This document shows, in pieces, positions 51,446 to 60,468 of a stretch of DNA of 64,000 nt. Where the stretch lies: assembly GCA_963717595.1 (NCBI GenBank), contig CAVQWH010000001.1:434001-498000 (forward strand), read 5' to 3'. The notes below the pieces were generated by a model. The model was not told the origin of the DNA, did not search any database, and saw only the letters and a program-made list of their open reading frames with translations. The position numbers were made by a program, and so were the translations under genes. Source of the DNA: CAVQWH01 sp963717595 (GTDB taxonomy: Bacteria > Patescibacteriota > Saccharimonadia > Saccharimonadales > Saccharimonadaceae). How positions within the stretch are numbered: position 1 is the first letter of the stretch; each line of letters opens with the position of its first letter.

Positions 51446-52562
51446 ATGAAAAAATCTTTATTCACAGTTGGAGTTTTTGTAAAAGTTAACACCAAACGCT
51501 TCTTCAGGGATCGTTTAGCTTTGTTTTTCAGTATTGGCTTTCCGCTAATATTCCTGTTTGTTTTTGGCGGACTCTACGGCGGCAATAGTAATAATGATGT
51601 GTCGTTTAGGGTAGCTTTAATTAACCACTCCAAAACTCAGTTTGCGGAAAAATTTGTTAAACAGGCTAAAGAGGGTAAAGTACTTAAAGTTGATAAAGAC
51701 TCTAAATCCCTAAGTGCTGCTAAAGACAAGATGGCTCGTGCACAGCTTGATGCGGCAATAGTTTTGCCTTCGACTTTTGGCCAGGTAACTCCATCAAGCA
51801 AATATCCAACAGGGCAAGCAGAGGTTTATTATACTGAAAACAACCAACAATCTGCCCAAGCTCTGGATTCGATTTTAGAAGCCCAGTTTAAAGGCATAAA
51901 CTCCAAGCTCGTTAAAACTGAAACACCCTTTACCGTTGTTTCAAAGCAGCTTAATCAACGTAGCTTGTCTCAGTTTGATTACGTGTTTGCCGGTTTACTA
52001 GGGTTTGCCATTATTGGTATGGGGATTTTTGGAACCGGTGAATGTGTTCCCAGAGCTCAAAAAAATGGGGATTTTACGCCGCCTTAGCACTACTCCGCTT
52101 AGAGTTTGGCAATACTTCTTAGCAACTATGGTCGGACAGGCTCTGATCGGCTTATTAAGTTTGGCCATTATGTTCATAGTTGCAATGCTAGTTTTCCACC
52201 TAAAAGTAGTGGGCAACTACTTTGAGTTGATAATCTTCCTAATTTTTGGAATAGTTACCATACTAGGTATAGGCTTAGCTTTAGGCGGATGGGCCAAAAA
52301 CGAACGCCAGGTAGCGCCTCTAGCAAACATAATTGTTTTTCCTATGATGTTTCTTTCAGGCACCTTCTTCCCCCGCTTTTTAATGCCGGAGTGGCTACAA
52401 AACGTTTCAAACTTTTTGCCGCTTACACCAATTATTGATGGTATTCGCTTGATAGCCACGGAAGGTAAGCACTTAATAGATATATTGCCTCAACTTGGCC
52501 TTATGGCGGTGTGGATGGTCGTGATTTACGTAATCGCGTTTAAGGTTTTTCGCTGGGAATAA
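51446..52562 (+). CDS. ABC-2 type permease (one-base frameshift)
   Basis: The first frame (51446-52087) has one N-terminal helix, a large outside loop, and FDYVFAGLLGFAIIGMGIFG. The second frame continues PVNVFPELKKMGILRRLSTT with four more helices to 52562. Removing one A from the AA at 52033-52034 joins them as FG-PVNVF into one permease of about 371 aa, normal for YhhJ/DrrB-type exporters. It is the partner of the ATPase at 50685. Confidence 0.88.
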
Positions 52563-52568
52563 TTCAAA

Positions 52569-54167
52569 TTACAGCTGCTCGGCAACTCTTTTATCAAAGT
52601 TGTGGCGTAAGGCCATAAAAACTCCGTTAGTCCAGCCGAAGCCGTCTTGCAGTTTATACTCCCCACCACCACCTTTTATGCCAGGGGTTACTACATTATA
52701 TTTTTCAACAAATTTATGTTCACGTTGGTACACAGCTAGGTTACAAGCTAGCCAGCGGCGCTTGATTTCATCTGCTAAGTCGTTATATCCGTAGCGTCTA
52801 AGCCCTACTATAGTTACCCAGTGAAGTGGTGCCCAGCCGTTGGGAGAATCCCATTGCTGGCCGGTATCATATGGCGTAGTGACTAAACCGCCTGGTTTTA
52901 AAAACTCAGCTTCTAGTTTGCTTACAAGTTTTTTTGCTTGATGCCGTGACGCTATTCCGCTAAATAGGGCAAAATATGCAGCTAAGCTATCCACTCCAGT
53001 CTGGCTTTGGCTAGGAGCGTGGTAATCATAATAAAAACCATCAATTTCGTTCCACAAATATGTATCTATAGCATGCTTTCGCTGGGTTGCTTTTTTGCGG
53101 TAAGTTTTAACTAATGTAGGCTGAAAAAGTTTTTTATAGCAATCGGCAATCAACATTTCCATTTCGTAAAGTAGGCAATTTAAGTCAATTGGTACGATCT
53201 CAGTTGTTCTTATTGTCTCTAAATGTTTTTTATCTTGAAACCAGCGGCTAGAGTAATCCCACCCGGATTCAGCACCAGCTCTCAGGTGTCGATAAGTTAA
53301 GTTAGCAAGATTATTATGCGCATAATGAGCGGTTTCCTTATCTTCACTGTAAGATTCTGGCCGTGGTGAGGCTTTCTTGTCGCTGTAGCAGCTAAGATGC
53401 GAGCCATCAAGTAAAGTAATAACCCTTTGGTACTTAGTCTTGCCGAGTCCCCATAAATGTCGTTGATTCTTTGTCCAGAAGTTATACTCACGTAGTAGAT
53501 AAGGCAGATGGCGCATAACATAGGCTTTGCCTTGTCGGGCACCTACTAGCCTCACCATGTGCATATAAAACGGGGGGTGAGAGCGGGTTGCAAGATAAGT
53601 ACGGTTCCCGTTAGGTATGAACCCAAATTTGCGGATCATATAATCAAAGTTATACATAATTCCGTCGCTAAGTTCATAACGTCCGGAAGCCTCAAGTCCG
53701 AGCATAATGAAATAACTGTCCCAGTAAAACTGTTCTTGAAAGCGTCCGCCTGGCACTACGTATGGGTAAGGCAAGGGGAGTAGCGATCCATCGGTGCGAA
53801 GGTTTTTCCTGGTGAGAACGTCCCACAAATGATTAATGTGATGCTCGGGGTTGTCGGCATATTCTATTGTGTCCGTAGATCTGGTCATGTAAGGGCGGAA
53901 ATATTGTTCGACAAAAGCAGCTAGGTCAAAGTTAGGTTGATTTCGGGCGGCCCTATATGCTTTTACTATTACAGCTAGTCGGTTTTTAGGAATTAGATCG
54001 ACAAATGTTTTGCCGTCGTCATGTACCCGGTTTAGTTGAACCGTGCTGAAAAGCTCACCCATAGCTTCATCTGGTGATTTTGCCACAGGGGTAAAAGTCA
54101 TCCGCGTAGTGTCAGCGGTGGTTTTTAAACGGGAAATGGTTTTTTTGACAGGATTTTTTCTAGCCAT
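52569..54167 (-). CDS. Trehalase (GH37)
   Basis: A 532-aa glycoside hydrolase that splits trehalose into two glucose units. Signature 1 is PGGRFQEQFYWDSYF and signature 2 is QWDSPNGWAPLHW, both diagnostic for GH37. No signal peptide is present, so it works in the cytoplasm on trehalose taken up from outside, fitting an epibiont that uses host osmolytes. A reverse-strand TATAGA box lies 7 nt before the ATG. It converges with the ABC permease with a 6-nt gap. Confidence 0.93.
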   Translation of the reverse strand: MARKNPVKKTISRLKTTADTTRMTFTPVAKSPDEAMGELFSTVQLNRVHDDGKTFVDLIPKNRLAVIVKAYRAARNQPNFDLAAFVEQYFRPYMTRSTDTIEYADNPEHHINHLWDVLTRKNLRTDGSLLPLPYPYVVPGGRFQEQFYWDSYFIMLGLEASGRYELSDGIMYNFDYMIRKFGFIPNGNRTYLATRSHPPFYMHMVRLVGARQGKAYVMRHLPYLLREYNFWTKNQRHLWGLGKTKYQRVITLLDGSHLSCYSDKKASPRPESYSEDKETAHYAHNNLANLTYRHLRAGAESGWDYSSRWFQDKKHLETIRTTEIVPIDLNCLLYEMEMLIADCYKKLFQPTLVKTYRKKATQRKHAIDTYLWNEIDGFYYDYHAPSQSQTGVDSLAAYFALFSGIASRHQAKKLVSKLEAEFLKPGGLVTTPYDTGQQWDSPNGWAPLHWVTIVGLRRYGYNDLADEIKRRWLACNLAVYQREHKFVEKYNVVTPGIKGGGGEYKLQDGFGWTNGVFMALRHNFDKRVAEQL

Positions 54168-54221
54168 ATTTCTATCTATAGGCTCTTAGGCTCGGCCTGT
54201 AAAGATTATTTTTTGATTTTT

Positions 54222-54785
54222 CTATAAACACTCAGAAAGCGAAAAAGGCACACTTATGTAATTGTATACATATGAAGCTGCGCTGCCTGTAAAATAACCT
54301 AAGAAATCCGCCCTACAATGATTACTTAAACTTACACCCTCTCTTTCATCGATTATATAAGGATTGCCTCTTGCATCGCCTTTTTTTAAGTCACTTAGGT
54401 CGGTTTTAGCAGCCGTGCCTATATCATCTAATGCAGTGTAATAATCCTGCCAGCAGTTGGTAGAAGTAGCCAGTTGGCTTGGTTCTACTTGTGGTGAGGG
54501 GTTATCGTTAAAAGCGCAAGCAAGCCAGCTGGTTACCCCATTTCCACCTGTAATATCATGTAAAGTTTGGCTCGTATTCGCTCTAGCTAGCTCTATAGCA
54601 TCCTCCAGGCTTTTAAGGTCTGAGTCTCTTTTAGTATCAGCCGCGTTTTGTCTAACTCCTCCGTAGGAAGTAACTACAATTGTGGCTAAAATGGCAATTA
54701 CAATAATGACTACTAGTAACTCTACAACTGTAAACCCTTTTTCTCTAAGGTTTTTGTTTTTCAGTGATTTTATTGCACTTTGCAT
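54222..54785 (-). CDS. Type IV prepilin-like protein
   Basis: A 187-aa prepilin with GFTVVELLVVIIVIAILATIV after a Lys-rich leader, then a helical stalk (NAADTKRDSDLKSLEDAIEL) and a head with cysteines (WLACAFND, TNCWQDY, NHCRADF, LSECL). It is a solitary gene away from the main pilin cluster, possibly an alternative tip subunit. Confidence 0.85.
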   Translation of the reverse strand: MQSAIKSLKNKNLREKGFTVVELLVVIIVIAILATIVVTSYGGVRQNAADTKRDSDLKSLEDAIELARANTSQTLHDITGGNGVTSWLACAFNDNPSPQVEPSQLATSTNCWQDYYTALDDIGTAAKTDLSDLKKGDARGNPYIIDEREGVSLSNHCRADFLGYFTGSAASYVYNYISVPFSLSECL

Positions 54786-54860
54786 TAAATTTATTCCGCT
54801 TATGCATTGATGTTATTAGCATACAACAATCCATCTTTTAAGCGCAAACGGAAGATCGAG

Positions 54861-55697
54861 TTACTTAGCAGAAATAATGTCAGTAACGAGCAAAATGAGC
54901 AGCAATATGCCTATTGATATTCGGTATATTATAAAAACTAAATATGTGTGGCTTGCGATAAACTTCAGCAACCAACCGATAGTGAAGTAAGCCACTATGA
55001 AACTAATTACAGTTGCTAAAATCGTAGGCCCCCAGCCAACTCCAGAAGAGATATCGCTAAAGCGGCTTACTGTCTCTAAGGCAGCTGCTGCTATGAGGGC
55101 GGGGATAGCTAAAAAGAAAGACAGTCTAGTTACTGCTACACGGTCTAAGCCCTTTATGAGGCCGGCTGACATAGTAGCACCGGAGCGTGATACGCCTGGG
55201 ACTAAAGCTAAGCACTGGAATATGCCGATAAATAAAGTATCTTTCCATGTCACGTCTTTTTCGTGACGATTTTGACGGGCTTTCTTGTCGGCTATCCACA
55301 TCACGCCGCTCCACAAAATAAGCGCAAAAGCGACAAACCATAAGCTACGTAAAGTGGTTTCTATCTGATCTTTAAAAAGAAAGCCCACAATTCCAATAGG
55401 TACTGAACCAAGAATGATTGCCCAGCCAAAATAATAATCGGCAACTTTGCGTTTTTTAGCGTTAAATAGACCGTTTACCCAAGCCATAAAAACCCTAGCT
55501 ATATCTTTTCTAAAAAATACCAAGGTTGCAATTATGGCACCGGTTTGAATAATAGCAGTAAAAGCTGTTATGCCAGGATTGCTAATAGAATAGCCTAGCA
55601 GTTTTTCAGCTATAGTTAAGTGGCCGGTACTAGAGACTGGTAAAAACTCTGTTAAACCTTCTATAACGCCAAGTAAAATGGCCGCCCAAATTGTCAT
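54861..55697 (-). CDS. uppP: Undecaprenyl-diphosphatase (UppP/BacA)
   Basis: A 278-aa integral membrane phosphatase recycling the lipid carrier of peptidoglycan synthesis. GVIEGLTEFLPVSSTGHL contains the catalytic Glu residues, and PGVSRSGATMSAGL the conserved Arg/Ser motif. A TAGGAGA Shine-Dalgarno sequence lies before the ATG. It fits with murA/B/C and murT/gatD in this window. Confidence 0.95.
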   Translation of the reverse strand: MTIWAAILLGVIEGLTEFLPVSSTGHLTIAEKLLGYSISNPGITAFTAIIQTGAIIATLVFFRKDIARVFMAWVNGLFNAKKRKVADYYFGWAIILGSVPIGIVGFLFKDQIETTLRSLWFVAFALILWSGVMWIADKKARQNRHEKDVTWKDTLFIGIFQCLALVPGVSRSGATMSAGLIKGLDRVAVTRLSFFLAIPALIAAAALETVSRFSDISSGVGWGPTILATVISFIVAYFTIGWLLKFIASHTYLVFIIYRISIGILLLILLVTDIISAK

Positions 55698-55719
55698 AGC
55701 TATTTTCTCCTAAACTTTT

Positions 55720-55795
55720 TGGTGGGGGTGGTTGGAATCGAACCAACTACCAAGCGGTTATGAGCCGCCTGCTCTAACCGATGAGCTACACCCCC
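55720..55795 (-). tRNA. tRNA-Ile(CAT), lysidine type
   Basis: The acceptor is GGGGGTG/CACCCCC, the anticodon stem GGCGG/CCGCT closes the loop CTCATAA, and CCA is encoded. The arm GCAGGCGGCTCATAACCGCTTGG closely follows bacterial tRNA-Ile2, whose C34 is changed to lysidine by TilS. It is therefore assigned to Ile rather than Met. Confidence 0.85.
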
Positions 55796-55867
55796 ATGCT
55801 CCGGTATTATAACAGATACCATAGCTAGCCTAATAGTCTATTTTTCGATATAATAAATATAAGCAGT

Positions 55868-56275
55868 ATGAAGCTACATCAAATAAAACAAACATTTCGA
55901 AATTACTATACCTTAAACAACATTGTTAGCGCGGTGGCGTTGCTGCTAGCTGCCAGTTTGCTTTGGGGTACTGTTCAGGCTATGCAGAATAACTTTCAGC
56001 TGCAGCACCAAGTTGATGTTGCAAAACAAAATGTAGAGGTTTTAAATTTAGAAGCGCAGAATTTAGCTTATGAAAACAACTATTACGCTAGCAATGAATA
56101 TTTAGATTTGGCAGTCCGCGAACGTTTTGGCAAAGCTCCGGCAGGGGAAAGTATGCTTTTATTGCCTCCGAATACAGTGCACGACACTAGACAGTCAACT
56201 GTTGCTATACAGCACGTACCTCAGCCCAGCAACTTCCAGGCTTGGATGGATTTTCTGTTTGGGCAAAGGCAATAG
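55868..56275 (+). CDS. FtsB/DivIC-like septum formation protein
   Basis: A 135-aa bitopic protein with a transmembrane helix at about 18-40, then a coiled coil (QLQHQVDVAKQNVEVLNLEA). The YLDLAVRERFGKAPAGE segment is typical of the FtsB/DivIC family, which bridges the divisome. The C-terminal tail is extended. A TATAAT box lies 13 nt before the ATG. Confidence 0.82.
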   Translation: MKLHQIKQTFRNYYTLNNIVSAVALLLAASLLWGTVQAMQNNFQLQHQVDVAKQNVEVLNLEAQNLAYENNYYASNEYLDLAVRERFGKAPAGESMLLLPPNTVHDTRQSTVAIQHVPQPSNFQAWMDFLFGQRQ

Positions 56276-56281
56276 TTAGCT

Positions 56282-56848
56282 TTAAATCTGTTTAGCGTAT
56301 AATATCTCGTAAAATCCTTGCATACCAGAATTTTCTCTAGGTTTTCCTATAGCAACTCTTTGAAAACCATTCTTTTCGTGAAAAATCATCGAGGCGATAT
56401 TAGTGACTGGAGATGCGACAATCTCTGAAAAGAGCCACGGAATTTTTTGGGCGCGCACCTGTTCTTCGCTAGCTTTTAATAATTTAGCGGCCACACCTTG
56501 GCCTTTTAGCTTTGGTAATACACCGATTCCTTTAACGTAAGCATGCGGTTTTGCATAATACAATTTTTTCATTTCAGGCCTATACCAATACATAAAATCA
56601 TCTTCTGATATATCTTGTTCACCCTCAAGCCTAACGTATCCTATTATCTCATTATCTTGCTCAAATAGTCTGTAGTTAGCAGAGGCCGATGCAAACTCCT
56701 TTTCGCTAGGCTCCCCAAGTAGCAAGAACCCGCTACGTTGTATCTGAACTCTATACGCCGGATTATTAAGCCGGCTAATATCAAGAGCCAAGCTTTCTTT
56801 AATATGAGTAATTGCTTTAAAATCTGCTAGTTCTGCTTTTCGTATCAT
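56282..56848 (-). CDS. GNAT-family N-acetyltransferase
   Basis: A 188-aa GNAT protein. Motif A is GIGVLPKLKGQGVAAKLLKA, and the C-terminal part has the usual MIFHEKNGFQRV segment. The substrate is unknown. A reverse-strand TATAAT box lies 7 nt before the ATG (leaderless). It converges with the FtsB-like gene. Confidence 0.87.
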   Translation of the reverse strand: MIRKAELADFKAITHIKESLALDISRLNNPAYRVQIQRSGFLLLGEPSEKEFASASANYRLFEQDNEIIGYVRLEGEQDISEDDFMYWYRPEMKKLYYAKPHAYVKGIGVLPKLKGQGVAAKLLKASEEQVRAQKIPWLFSEIVASPVTNIASMIFHEKNGFQRVAIGKPRENSGMQGFYEILYAKQI

Positions 56849-56925
56849 GTAAGTGATTATATTGGTTTTATGAAATCAAACAAATTAAAAACTTTTTGAA
56901 GGTATACAGGATATGACGCGGGTTA

Positions 56926-57675
56926 CTAAAAAATATCGGAGTCAGCCAGGAAACTCTCGACAGACTTATTTACTTCCTCTATTTTATATGGCTTAAGTCT
57001 ATAATCATGGTCTGAGTCTATGCCTTTAAGTGTCTTAGGCTCTGCGGCAATATTATATATATTTTTGACTCTTTTTGGTGTAGCACCAGTATCATGTGTG
57101 CCGTAAATAAATAGCTTAGGTTTAGTGCAGAGTCGTAAAGGTTCAGTGTAGTCGTAGGTGGTCTGGTCTTCAAAAAAACTATAAGGTAGCTTTGCTCGCT
57201 TGATTTCTTTGCCTCCACCTGGAGGCAAGTCTCGTTTAAGTAGTCGGTAGCCTTTTATCTGCCACTCTTTGTTGGTTCTTCCAAGATAGTCACCCTTTAT
57301 GTGCGAAGGCATGATTGCCGCAAAGGCCTTGATGGCAGAATTAGTGACAGCACTAGCTATAGACATCGTTGCGCCCCTACTGTGACCCATCGTAAAAGTT
57401 GGTATATTACCAAAATAATCAATAAGCTCATTGATTGCTTGTAGGTAACTGCTGCCTGTATAGTTTGAAATATCACCTGGGCTTTCCCATGTTCCGGGCG
57501 GATCAAAGGATATTGATAAAAAACCAAGTGTAGATAGATAATCTACATGGCTTCGCATGTGTGCATAATCTTTTGTGTCAAACAGGCCCGGTAAAACAAG
57601 CGCTAGCTTATTTGAATCTTCTTCACCTTGCTGGTATACAGCTAGCTCAAAACTTGTTGTCTTAATAAAATTCAT
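56926..57675 (-). CDS. Alpha/beta hydrolase
   Basis: A 249-aa hydrolase. The nucleophile elbow is TMGHSRGATMS (Ser in GHSRG), the oxyanion strand is LVLPGLFDTK, the acid is probably in IYGTHDTGATP, and the catalytic His in IDSDHDYRLKP. No signal peptide is present. TATAAT ends 6 nt before the ATG on the reverse strand. Confidence 0.88.
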   Translation of the reverse strand: MNFIKTTSFELAVYQQGEEDSNKLALVLPGLFDTKDYAHMRSHVDYLSTLGFLSISFDPPGTWESPGDISNYTGSSYLQAINELIDYFGNIPTFTMGHSRGATMSIASAVTNSAIKAFAAIMPSHIKGDYLGRTNKEWQIKGYRLLKRDLPPGGGKEIKRAKLPYSFFEDQTTYDYTEPLRLCTKPKLFIYGTHDTGATPKRVKNIYNIAAEPKTLKGIDSDHDYRLKPYKIEEVNKSVESFLADSDIF

Positions 57676-57726
57676 TGTTATATTATATCAAAAAGGCACC
57701 ATTGTTATCTGAAGCTTTGATAGTAT

Positions 57727-57871
57727 GAGCGGTAGGATATCGCTACGCTCCTCCGCTCAAAAGTGCTCAGGGGGCAGGATTCCGTCGTCGCCTTCGGCTC
57801 CTTTGGGATAATGTTGCCTTGTCCTCGGTACAAGCACCTGCGGGCAAGTCTACATTATCGAACCTGCGACC
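57727..57871 (-). repeat. Dispersed 38-nt repeat plus interrupted tRNA-fMet fragment
   Basis: Positions 57731-57768 repeat 9253-9290 in inverse orientation (36 of 38 identical) and here form a perfect GAGCGG/CCGCTC stem. Next to it, GGGGGCAGGATT (57770-57781) and TCGAACCTGCGACC (57858-57871) copy the T arm of the fMet tRNA found at 57952, in the same order. About 76 nt separate the halves inside the T loop. The insert carries the inverted repeat GATAATGT/ACATTATC. It looks like a tRNA remnant split by an inserted element. Confidence 0.7.
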
Positions 57872-57921
57872 AGTTTTGCTTTACAAAACCTCGCAGAACC
57901 GAATCTACTCATAACCAAAAC

Positions 57922-57942
57922 AAAAACCCGACTACTGTCGGG
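57922..57942 (-). terminator. Terminator after tRNA-fMet
   Basis: On the reverse strand CCCGAC-agta-GTCGGG is followed by TTTTT, starting about 10 nt after the tRNA CCA end. It is a typical short intrinsic terminator. Confidence 0.82.
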
Positions 57943-57951
57943 CTCTTGTTT

Positions 57952-58029
57952 TGGTTGCGGGGGCAGGATTCGAACCTGCGACCTTGTGGTTATGAGCCAC
58001 ACGAGCTGACCAGACTGCTCCACCCCGCG
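57952..58029 (-). tRNA. Initiator tRNA-fMet(CAT)
   Basis: The initiator hallmark C1 x A72 mismatch is present (CGCGGGG/CCCCGCA), with a D arm like E. coli fMet and encoded CCA. The anticodon loop is CTCATAA. The stem is TGTGG/CCACA, so the usual three consecutive G-C pairs at 29-31/39-41 are reduced to two, with T-A at 29-41. The length of 78 nt reflects one extra D-loop base. Confidence 0.94.
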
Positions 58030-58076
58030 GCAACGTTATGTTATGTTAGCAGGTTATCTGTTGTTTTGCAACGTTC

Positions 58077-59450
58077 TTAGGCGAGCTTAGAAGCGGCTAC
58101 CCGCACCACTTCGCTCCAGCTTGGAAAGGCATGGATCGTGTTGGCAACATCGCGTGCATGGAGGCCATTTTGCACAGCTAAAGTTAGCTCATGGATGATT
58201 TCTCCAGCATTGGGTGCTACGACAGTACCGCCCAGAATAATACCTTTTTTGTCTGTAATGATTTTGGCAAAACCTTCGTGTACGTCAGCAATGTTTGCCC
58301 GAGCTGTAATATTAAGCGGCGCCACGGCTTGATTAATAGGTAGGTCGCGCTTGATGCAGTCGTCTTCGCTAAGGCCGGTGGAAGCAACTTCCGGGTCAGT
58401 GTAAGTTATGCGGGGTATAGCGGTATAGTTAGGAGATATTTTGTTACGGTTGAAAATATTATGTGCAGCCACACGGCTTTCTAGCAAGGCCACGTGCGTG
58501 TACATATGAGTGCCTAAAACGTCACCAGCAGCATAGATGTGTTTGGAAGTAGTTTGCAGGTGTTCATTAACTTCTATGCCTTTTGGCGTGTATTCAACTC
58601 CGGCATTCTCTAGGCCTATATCCACCATTGGGTTTTTCCCAGCAGCAATTAATATCTCATCTACCTTTACAGATTTTTCTACTTTACGGCTAGTGTAAGT
58701 CACGCGTTTTAAAAGCCCTTCTTTAGAAACTTTTGTTACCCGTGCTTGAGTGAGTGCGGTAATGCCTTTATGTTCATGTAAATATGGTTCGATAAGTTCA
58801 CTTACTGCCGTGTCTTCACCAGGCAGTAAACGCGGCGCAATATCAGCTATGTAAACTTTAGAACCAAATGAGCTAAATAACTGAGCCATTTCCAGGCCTG
58901 TGCTTCCGCCGCCTATGATAAACGTAGATTTTGGCGGACGGATTAAGTCTAAGGCTGTGCGCGGAGTCAGGTATTCTATTTTTTCAAAGCCATGGATTTT
59001 AGCGGGGATTTGCCAGTTAGCACCGGTGGCTATCAAGATATGTTCTGCAGAAATATGCCTGCGGTTGACGCTTATCTCATGAGGACTGATTAAATGTGCT
59101 AGGCCATGGTATAGGCTAATGCCTTGTGACTGATAATATCGCTGATTAGCTCCGGCGCCAGTTCGCTTGACTACAAGATCTTTCCAGGCTTTGACCGACG
59201 GGTAGTTGTATCCGACAGCTCCTGATCTAATACCAAATTTTTGTCCGTTTTTAGCATGGTCGTATAACTTTGCTGCATGTAAGAGTGCCTTAGTGGGGAC
59301 ATCACTAAAATTAGCTGATGTGCCGCCAAATGTATCAGTTTCAATTAAAGCTACGCTTTTGCCAGCGCGGGCCGTTATGGAAGCTGCCGCACTGCCCCCA
59401 GCTCCACTGCCGATTACAATAAGGTCGTAGTTAAAATTATGTCTTGCCAT
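58077..59450 (-). CDS. Lipoamide-dehydrogenase-fold flavoprotein without redox disulfide
   Basis: A 457-aa protein with a full pyridine nucleotide-disulfide reductase fold: LIVIGSGAGGSAAAS (FAD), TFIIGGGSTGLEMAQLFSS (NAD), IYAAGDVLG, and a dimerisation domain. At the place of the redox motif GGTCxxxxC it reads GGTSANFSDVPTK, so both active-site cysteines are lacking. In the C-terminal dyad the expected H-x-H-P is HAFP, so the catalytic His is also lost. It should therefore use flavin and NAD(P)H with another acceptor. An AGAGGAA Shine-Dalgarno sequence precedes the ATG. It is the third gene of a cluster with an ATP-cone protein and a membrane protein. Confidence 0.88.
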   Translation of the reverse strand: MARHNFNYDLIVIGSGAGGSAAASITARAGKSVALIETDTFGGTSANFSDVPTKALLHAAKLYDHAKNGQKFGIRSGAVGYNYPSVKAWKDLVVKRTGAGANQRYYQSQGISLYHGLAHLISPHEISVNRRHISAEHILIATGANWQIPAKIHGFEKIEYLTPRTALDLIRPPKSTFIIGGGSTGLEMAQLFSSFGSKVYIADIAPRLLPGEDTAVSELIEPYLHEHKGITALTQARVTKVSKEGLLKRVTYTSRKVEKSVKVDEILIAAGKNPMVDIGLENAGVEYTPKGIEVNEHLQTTSKHIYAAGDVLGTHMYTHVALLESRVAAHNIFNRNKISPNYTAIPRITYTDPEVASTGLSEDDCIKRDLPINQAVAPLNITARANIADVHEGFAKIITDKKGIILGGTVVAPNAGEIIHELTLAVQNGLHARDVANTIHAFPSWSEVVRVAASKLA

Positions 59451-59464
59451 ATCAAAATTCCTCT

Positions 59465-59746
59465 TTATATCATCATACTTTGGTGTTCATATAAATACGC
59501 AGCCTCAGGGTGATAAATATGCAGGTACTGAGCAGTTTTACGGCGTATATCAGCTGAAGTAACTTCGGTTTTAGTGCTTAACCATTTTAAAACTGACTTA
59601 CAAACTTTCTCGGCAATCATATGCGCTTCACCCTCGTAAGCTCTCACTGCTAGACAGGTGGCTAGAATACTTTGGTGTAGTTTTACGGCATCAAATTTTT
59701 CGGTATCAGTGGTTGTGTGGTGTTTGGCAATGTAAACGTCATTCAT
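59465..59746 (-). CDS. Stand-alone ATP-cone-like protein
   Basis: A 93-aa domain resembling the ATP-cone: EKFDAVKLHQSILATCLAVR, then VCKSVLKWLSTKTEVTSADI and YHPEAAYLYEHQ. ATP-cones are normally N-terminal regulatory domains of ribonucleotide reductases or part of NrdR; here one stands alone. It overlaps the upstream membrane gene by 4 nt and lies 14 nt before the flavoprotein gene. A nucleotide-sensing role in that operon is inference. Confidence 0.72.
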   Translation of the reverse strand: MNDVYIAKHHTTTDTEKFDAVKLHQSILATCLAVRAYEGEAHMIAEKVCKSVLKWLSTKTEVTSADIRRKTAQYLHIYHPEAAYLYEHQSMMI

Positions 59747-60468
59747 CTGACCGTCTCCTTTAGGATCTGTGCAGTAACCACATAATTTACAAAGGCGTAA
59801 GAGCCGATTACTACCAAACCGCTGCCAGCTACATATTGTAGGAAATATTTGTAATGTTCGCGCCAGCGTTGAATTGAGCTAACGGGTTTACCAAGATTAA
59901 TTAGGGCGTTAATCACAAAAAGTGGAAGTGTAGCAACTATGACATACAAAAGTAGGCCGCTTGCTTGGATGTAAGGGGTTTTTTGAATTAAAATTAGCGC
60001 AGCTAAGCTGAGTGGTGCTATTAGAAAAGGTAGCTCACCTAGCACGCTAGCTACTCCTAAGATGAAAGCTTCAGAGTTATTTTTAGTTTTTTTAGTTCGT
60101 TCGGTTAAGTATTTAGCCATAGGTCGCGGTAGCCAAAGTTGCGTGCCGCTGGTACGACGAAAATAAAATAGCATAACGCAAACGCCGATAATTACATTTA
60201 CTACAGTGACCAAAGTCCAGATTGCAGTAGAGGCTGACAGCGTAGTAGGTAAAAGAGTGGCGCCATAACTCAAGCTGCTTAAAAGCAAGAGACTTATAAA
60301 AAAGACTCCGCATACATAAGAAAAGTTTAAGCTCAGCATTCTTTTTACCGATCGTTGCTTTCCTAGACTATGACCACTTAGCAATGTCAGCAAACTCGCA
60401 CCGAGCTGAAAACTAGCGTGCAAAGTAGCAGCAAATATTAGTAAAGCAAGAGCTGAGAGGGTAAACAT
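59743..60468 (-). CDS. Polytopic membrane protein (CcdA/LysE-like layout)
   Basis: A 241-aa protein with about six hydrophobic helices. A basic cytoplasmic loop (YLTERTKKTKNN) lies between helices 3 and 4, followed by GVASVLGELPFLIAPLSLAAL, which resembles the second half of CcdA/LysE-type proteins. No cysteine pair for thiol transfer is visible in the helices. It is first in the ATP-cone/flavoprotein cluster and could be its membrane electron or metabolite partner; this is inference. Confidence 0.65.
   Translation of the reverse strand: MFTLSALALLIFAATLHASFQLGASLLTLLSGHSLGKQRSVKRMLSLNFSYVCGVFFISLLLLSSLSYGATLLPTTLSASTAIWTLVTVVNVIIGVCVMLFYFRRTSGTQLWLPRPMAKYLTERTKKTKNNSEAFILGVASVLGELPFLIAPLSLAALILIQKTPYIQASGLLLYVIVATLPLFVINALINLGKPVSSIQRWREHYKYFLQYVAGSGLVVIGSYAFVNYVVTAQILKETVR

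Noticed and set aside
57763..58080. 105-aa open frame containing RGQDSNLRPCGYEPHELTRL
   Set aside because: This is the well-known spurious translation across the complement of a tRNA gene (here tRNA-fMet) and the repeat beside it.
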